Both the position numbers and the translations under genes were made by a program. DNA of 41,528 nucleotides, from assembly GCA_014763885.1 (NCBI GenBank), contig JACXUO010000011.1:1-41528 (forward strand), written 5' to 3'. Positions 39,076 through 41,528 of the stretch are shown one piece after another. The notes under the pieces were generated by a model. The model was not told where the DNA came from, ran no database searches, and saw only the letters and a list, made by a program, of their open reading frames with translations. Position 1 is the stretch's first letter. Each line of letters opens with the position of its first letter. Source of the stretch: Campylobacterales bacterium (GTDB lineage: Bacteria > Campylobacterota > Campylobacteria > Campylobacterales > Sulfurovaceae).

Positions 39076-41331
39076 ATGAGTGAGCACAAAGATTTTTTAC
39101 GTACAATCGTTGAAGAGGACTTAAAGTCAGGAAAATATAAAGAGGTGGTTACAAGATTTCCTCCTGAGCCCAATGGCTTTCCTCACATTGGACATGCAAA
39201 ATCTATCGCTATAAATTTCGGTATCGCACGTGACTATCATGGCCGCTGTAACCTTAGAATGGATGATACCAATCCGACTACGGAAGACACGAAATATGTC
39301 GAAGCGCTCAAAGATGCTGTAGAGTGGCTTGGATTCAAGTGGGATAACCATGTACGTTATACCTCTGATTATTTTGACAAACTTTACGAGTACGCAGTAG
39401 AACTTGTGAAAATGGGCAAGGCCTATGTTGACTCCCTTGATGAAGAGACGATGCGTGAATACCGCGGTACGGTTACAGAACCGGGACGTCGCAGCCAATA
39501 CGCGGAGCGCAGCGTAGAAGAGAACCTGGATCTGCTGGAGAGAATGAAAAACGGTGAGTTTAAAGACGGTGAACATGTCCTGCGTGCCAAGATAGACATG
39601 AGTGCGGCAAATATGAAGATGCGTGATCCGCTTCTATACCGCATACGCCATGCACACCACTATAGGGCAGGGGACAAGTGGGCGATCTACCCTATGTATG
39701 ACTTTGGTCACTGTCTCTCTGATTATATCGAAGGGGTGACTCACTCTATCTGTACACTGGAGTTTGAAAACAACCGCGATATTTACGACTGGGTACTTGA
39801 CACGCTGGGACTTGAGCCGCCAAGACCTTACCAGCATGAGTTTGCACGCCTTGGTATCAACTATACGGTGATGAGTAAAAGGTTGCTTTTGGAACTGGTA
39901 AATGAAGGAAAGGTGAGTGGCTGGGATGACCCTCGTCTTCCGACAATTGCCGGATACAGAAGAAGAGGGTATACCCCGGAATCTATCCTGAATTTTTGTG
40001 ACAGTATCGGTATCGCAAAAGCAAACTCAACAGTTGACGTTGCACAGCTTGAATTTGCTATCAGAGACGATCTCAATACGAAAGTACCGCGTGTGATGTG
40101 TGTACTTGACCCGCTCAAAGTAACGATTGAGAACTATGAAGGGACAGAGGAGTTTGATGCGCCTTACTACCCGGAAGATGTACCTAAAGAGGGTTCAAGA
40201 AAAGTGCCGTTCTCCAAAGAGATCTACATTGAGCGTGAGGACTTCTCTGAGAATCCTCCAAAAGGTTACTACCGTCTCACACCTGATCAGGCTGTACGTC
40301 TGAGACACGGTTACATCATCACTTGTAAAGAAGTGATCAAAGATGCTGAGGGCAATATCACGGAGATCATAGCAGAGTACAACCCTGAGTCAAAAAGCGG
40401 AAGAGATACGAGCGGCATCAAAGTCAAAAGTGCCATCCAGTGGGTAGATGCAAAGTCTGCTAAAACTGTAGAGGTAAGACTCTATGACAGACTCTACTCT
40501 TCAGAAGCACCTAAAGGATTGGATGATCTCAATCCAGACTCACTGAAAATTATCAAAGATGCGCTTATCGAACCAGCAGTGATCACAGAAAAGCCTGATG
40601 AGAGATTCCAGTTTGAAAGACAAGGGTACTTCTATGCTGATCCTGTTGACTATACCGATGAAGCACCTGTCTTCAATAAAATTGTCGGGCTTAAAGATTC
40701 ATGGAGCAAAAAAGATAAACCAAAGGCATCAAGAGGTGAGCGTAAACCACAAGTCAAAAAAGTACAGGTAGAGGGTGAAGTAGAACCTATGAGCGAAGCG
40801 GAACAGGCACTCTTTGACAGGTATACAGGCGAGCTTGGACTGAACAGTATGGTTGCTGATATCCTGGCGAGGGATGAGAAACTCTCCTCTTTTTATGAAG
40901 AGGCACTGTCAGTGAGCAGCTCTCCTGTGACTATCGCCAACATCGTAGCCAATGAGGTTGCAAGAGAGTTAAAAGAGAAGCAGGCAGAAGAACTCAAGTT
41001 TAATGCAAAACAGATAGCTGAGCTTGTGAAGATGGTTGATGATGAGACGATCTCAAATAAAATTGCCAAACAGGTATTTGAAGAGATGGCTAAGAGCGGA
41101 GCAAATCCGGCACAGATCGTTGAAGCTAAAGGGCTTGTACAGATCAGTGACCCGGCAGTCATTGTGCCTATCATTGATGAAGTGATTGCAAAAAACCCGG
41201 ATAACGTCGAGAAGTTTAAAGCCGGAAATAGCAAACTTCTGGGCTTCTTTGTAGGACAGGTCCTCAAAGCCACTGGGGGAAAAGCAAATCCGCAAGTGGT
41301 GAATGAACTCGTGGCTGAGAAACTGAAATAA
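39076..41331 (+). CDS. glnS: Glutaminyl-tRNA synthetase with C-terminal YqeY/GatB-like extension
   Basis: GlnRS charges tRNA-Gln directly. Of its 751 residues the first 550 are a standard GlnRS: HIGH at 37-40 (PPEPNGFPHIGHAKS), RMDDTNPTTED, the KMSKS-type motif VMSKR at 265-269, and a two-barrel anticodon domain ending near SWSKKDKPKAS. After a Lys-rich linker, residues about 585-751 form a helical YqeY/GatB-tail domain (AEQALFDRYTGELGLNSMVADILARDEKL and later KLLGFFVGQVLKATGGKANPQVVNEL). The same fusion is known from Deinococcus GlnRS. Many Campylobacterota lack GlnRS and use GatCAB, so this gene may be transferred; base composition does not differ obviously. Confidence 0.96.
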   Translation: MSEHKDFLRTIVEEDLKSGKYKEVVTRFPPEPNGFPHIGHAKSIAINFGIARDYHGRCNLRMDDTNPTTEDTKYVEALKDAVEWLGFKWDNHVRYTSDYFDKLYEYAVELVKMGKAYVDSLDEETMREYRGTVTEPGRRSQYAERSVEENLDLLERMKNGEFKDGEHVLRAKIDMSAANMKMRDPLLYRIRHAHHYRAGDKWAIYPMYDFGHCLSDYIEGVTHSICTLEFENNRDIYDWVLDTLGLEPPRPYQHEFARLGINYTVMSKRLLLELVNEGKVSGWDDPRLPTIAGYRRRGYTPESILNFCDSIGIAKANSTVDVAQLEFAIRDDLNTKVPRVMCVLDPLKVTIENYEGTEEFDAPYYPEDVPKEGSRKVPFSKEIYIEREDFSENPPKGYYRLTPDQAVRLRHGYIITCKEVIKDAEGNITEIIAEYNPESKSGRDTSGIKVKSAIQWVDAKSAKTVEVRLYDRLYSSEAPKGLDDLNPDSLKIIKDALIEPAVITEKPDERFQFERQGYFYADPVDYTDEAPVFNKIVGLKDSWSKKDKPKASRGERKPQVKKVQVEGEVEPMSEAEQALFDRYTGELGLNSMVADILARDEKLSSFYEEALSVSSSPVTIANIVANEVARELKEKQAEELKFNAKQIAELVKMVDDETISNKIAKQVFEEMAKSGANPAQIVEAKGLVQISDPAVIVPIIDEVIAKNPDNVEKFKAGNSKLLGFFVGQVLKATGGKANPQVVNELVAEKLK

Positions 41332-41360
41332 TAGATTTGCAGAAACTCGGGTAGGATTCT

Positions 41361-41385
41361 CGCGTAGGTGCGTAACCACGCACCG
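41361..41385. repeat. Dispersed hairpin repeat, copy 2
   Basis: CGCGTA, GGTGCGT (41367-41373), loop AACC, ACGCACC (41378-41384), G: same unit as 9287-9311 except for three of the four loop bases. It lies 29 bases past the glnS stop, the typical place of a 3'-end hairpin. Confidence 0.7.
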
Positions 41386-41412
41386 AATTATATGTGTCAA
41401 ATGTTTTCTAAT

Positions 41413-41430
41413 CTCGTTCCCGATCTCCTG
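41413..41430. repeat. Short repeat of the CTCGTTCCCG type, copy 2
   Basis: CTCGTTCCCG followed by ATCTCCTG matches the reverse complement of 1061-1078 at 16 of 18 positions. It may be the decayed end of a dispersed repeat. The remaining bases 41431-41528 show no gene. Confidence 0.4.
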
Positions 41431-41528
41431 AGACTGTGAAAGAACTCCAAAAAAAGCGTCTAAAAAGTAGATATTTAACACCGTAAACAGCCCCTAAACG
41501 GTATAATTATACCTATAAATAGCCCATA

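Overview
The window looks like chromosome of a Campylobacterota (Epsilonproteobacteria) member, most likely Sulfurovum or a close relative. This rests on gene content and order recognised by eye, not on a database search. Pointers are the aroQ-pepP/pepQ-folK-flhF order also known from Helicobacter, a DUF3373-type porin, many small c-type cytochromes, a DUF4492-cydAB operon, a CydX-like micro-gene, and an fbp-mobB block with a small Cys-motif protein. No rRNA, tRNA, CRISPR array, prophage or intact insertion sequence was seen.

Layout. 1-5.0 kb: msrA (minus), then trxC, an OmpR-type two-component pair overlapping a monoheme cytochrome c, two paralogous small Cys-containing proteins that look like haem-less cytochrome relatives, and a class I cytochrome c. 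5.1-8.0 kb: two divergent DUF4395 membrane proteins with CxGC motifs. The plus-strand one leads a probable sulfur operon (DUF4395, Rrf2 regulator, broken O-acetylhomoserine sulfhydrylase). It is preceded by a near-consensus sigma70 promoter and a leader that can fold into a 21-bp closing helix with internal hairpins. 8.0-15.9 kb: CAP-domain protein, an aminofutalosine-deaminase-like amidohydrolase, then aroQ-pepP-folK-flhF-FliN/SpoA-like-mnmA. The last part looks like a reduced version of the Helicobacter flagellar operon, without flhG, fliA and fliM. 16-21 kb: prs, lepA, a membrane protein and an outer-membrane porin.

21.4-26.7 kb: cytochrome bd operon (DUF4492-cydA-cydB-cydX-like, minus), an inverted-repeat-rich spacer, a DUF134-NifX fusion with two palindromic sites upstream, a HAD protein and an OmpA-like barrel. 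26.9-33.4 kb: a Mur-ligase-like protein with metG, an unknown coiled-coil protein with a GIY-YIG protein, ogt, then a CDF exporter-TetR-AhpD-like set with two matching 16-bp operators. 33.6-41.5 kb: fbp block, a lipoprotein, a lytic transglycosylase, yggT, gltX and glnS.

The most notable observations are: (1) the structured leader RNA (or MITE) ahead of the DUF4395-Rrf2 operon; (2) a full-length glutamyl-tRNA synthetase that lacks exactly its KMSKS loop, divergent from a GlnRS with a YqeY tail; (3) the pared-down flagellar locus; (4) a sulfhydrylase pseudogene with an internal deletion; (5) the 41-residue CydX-like gene. The rest is ordinary core metabolism: shikimate and folate steps, PRPP, translation factors, respiration and redox repair.
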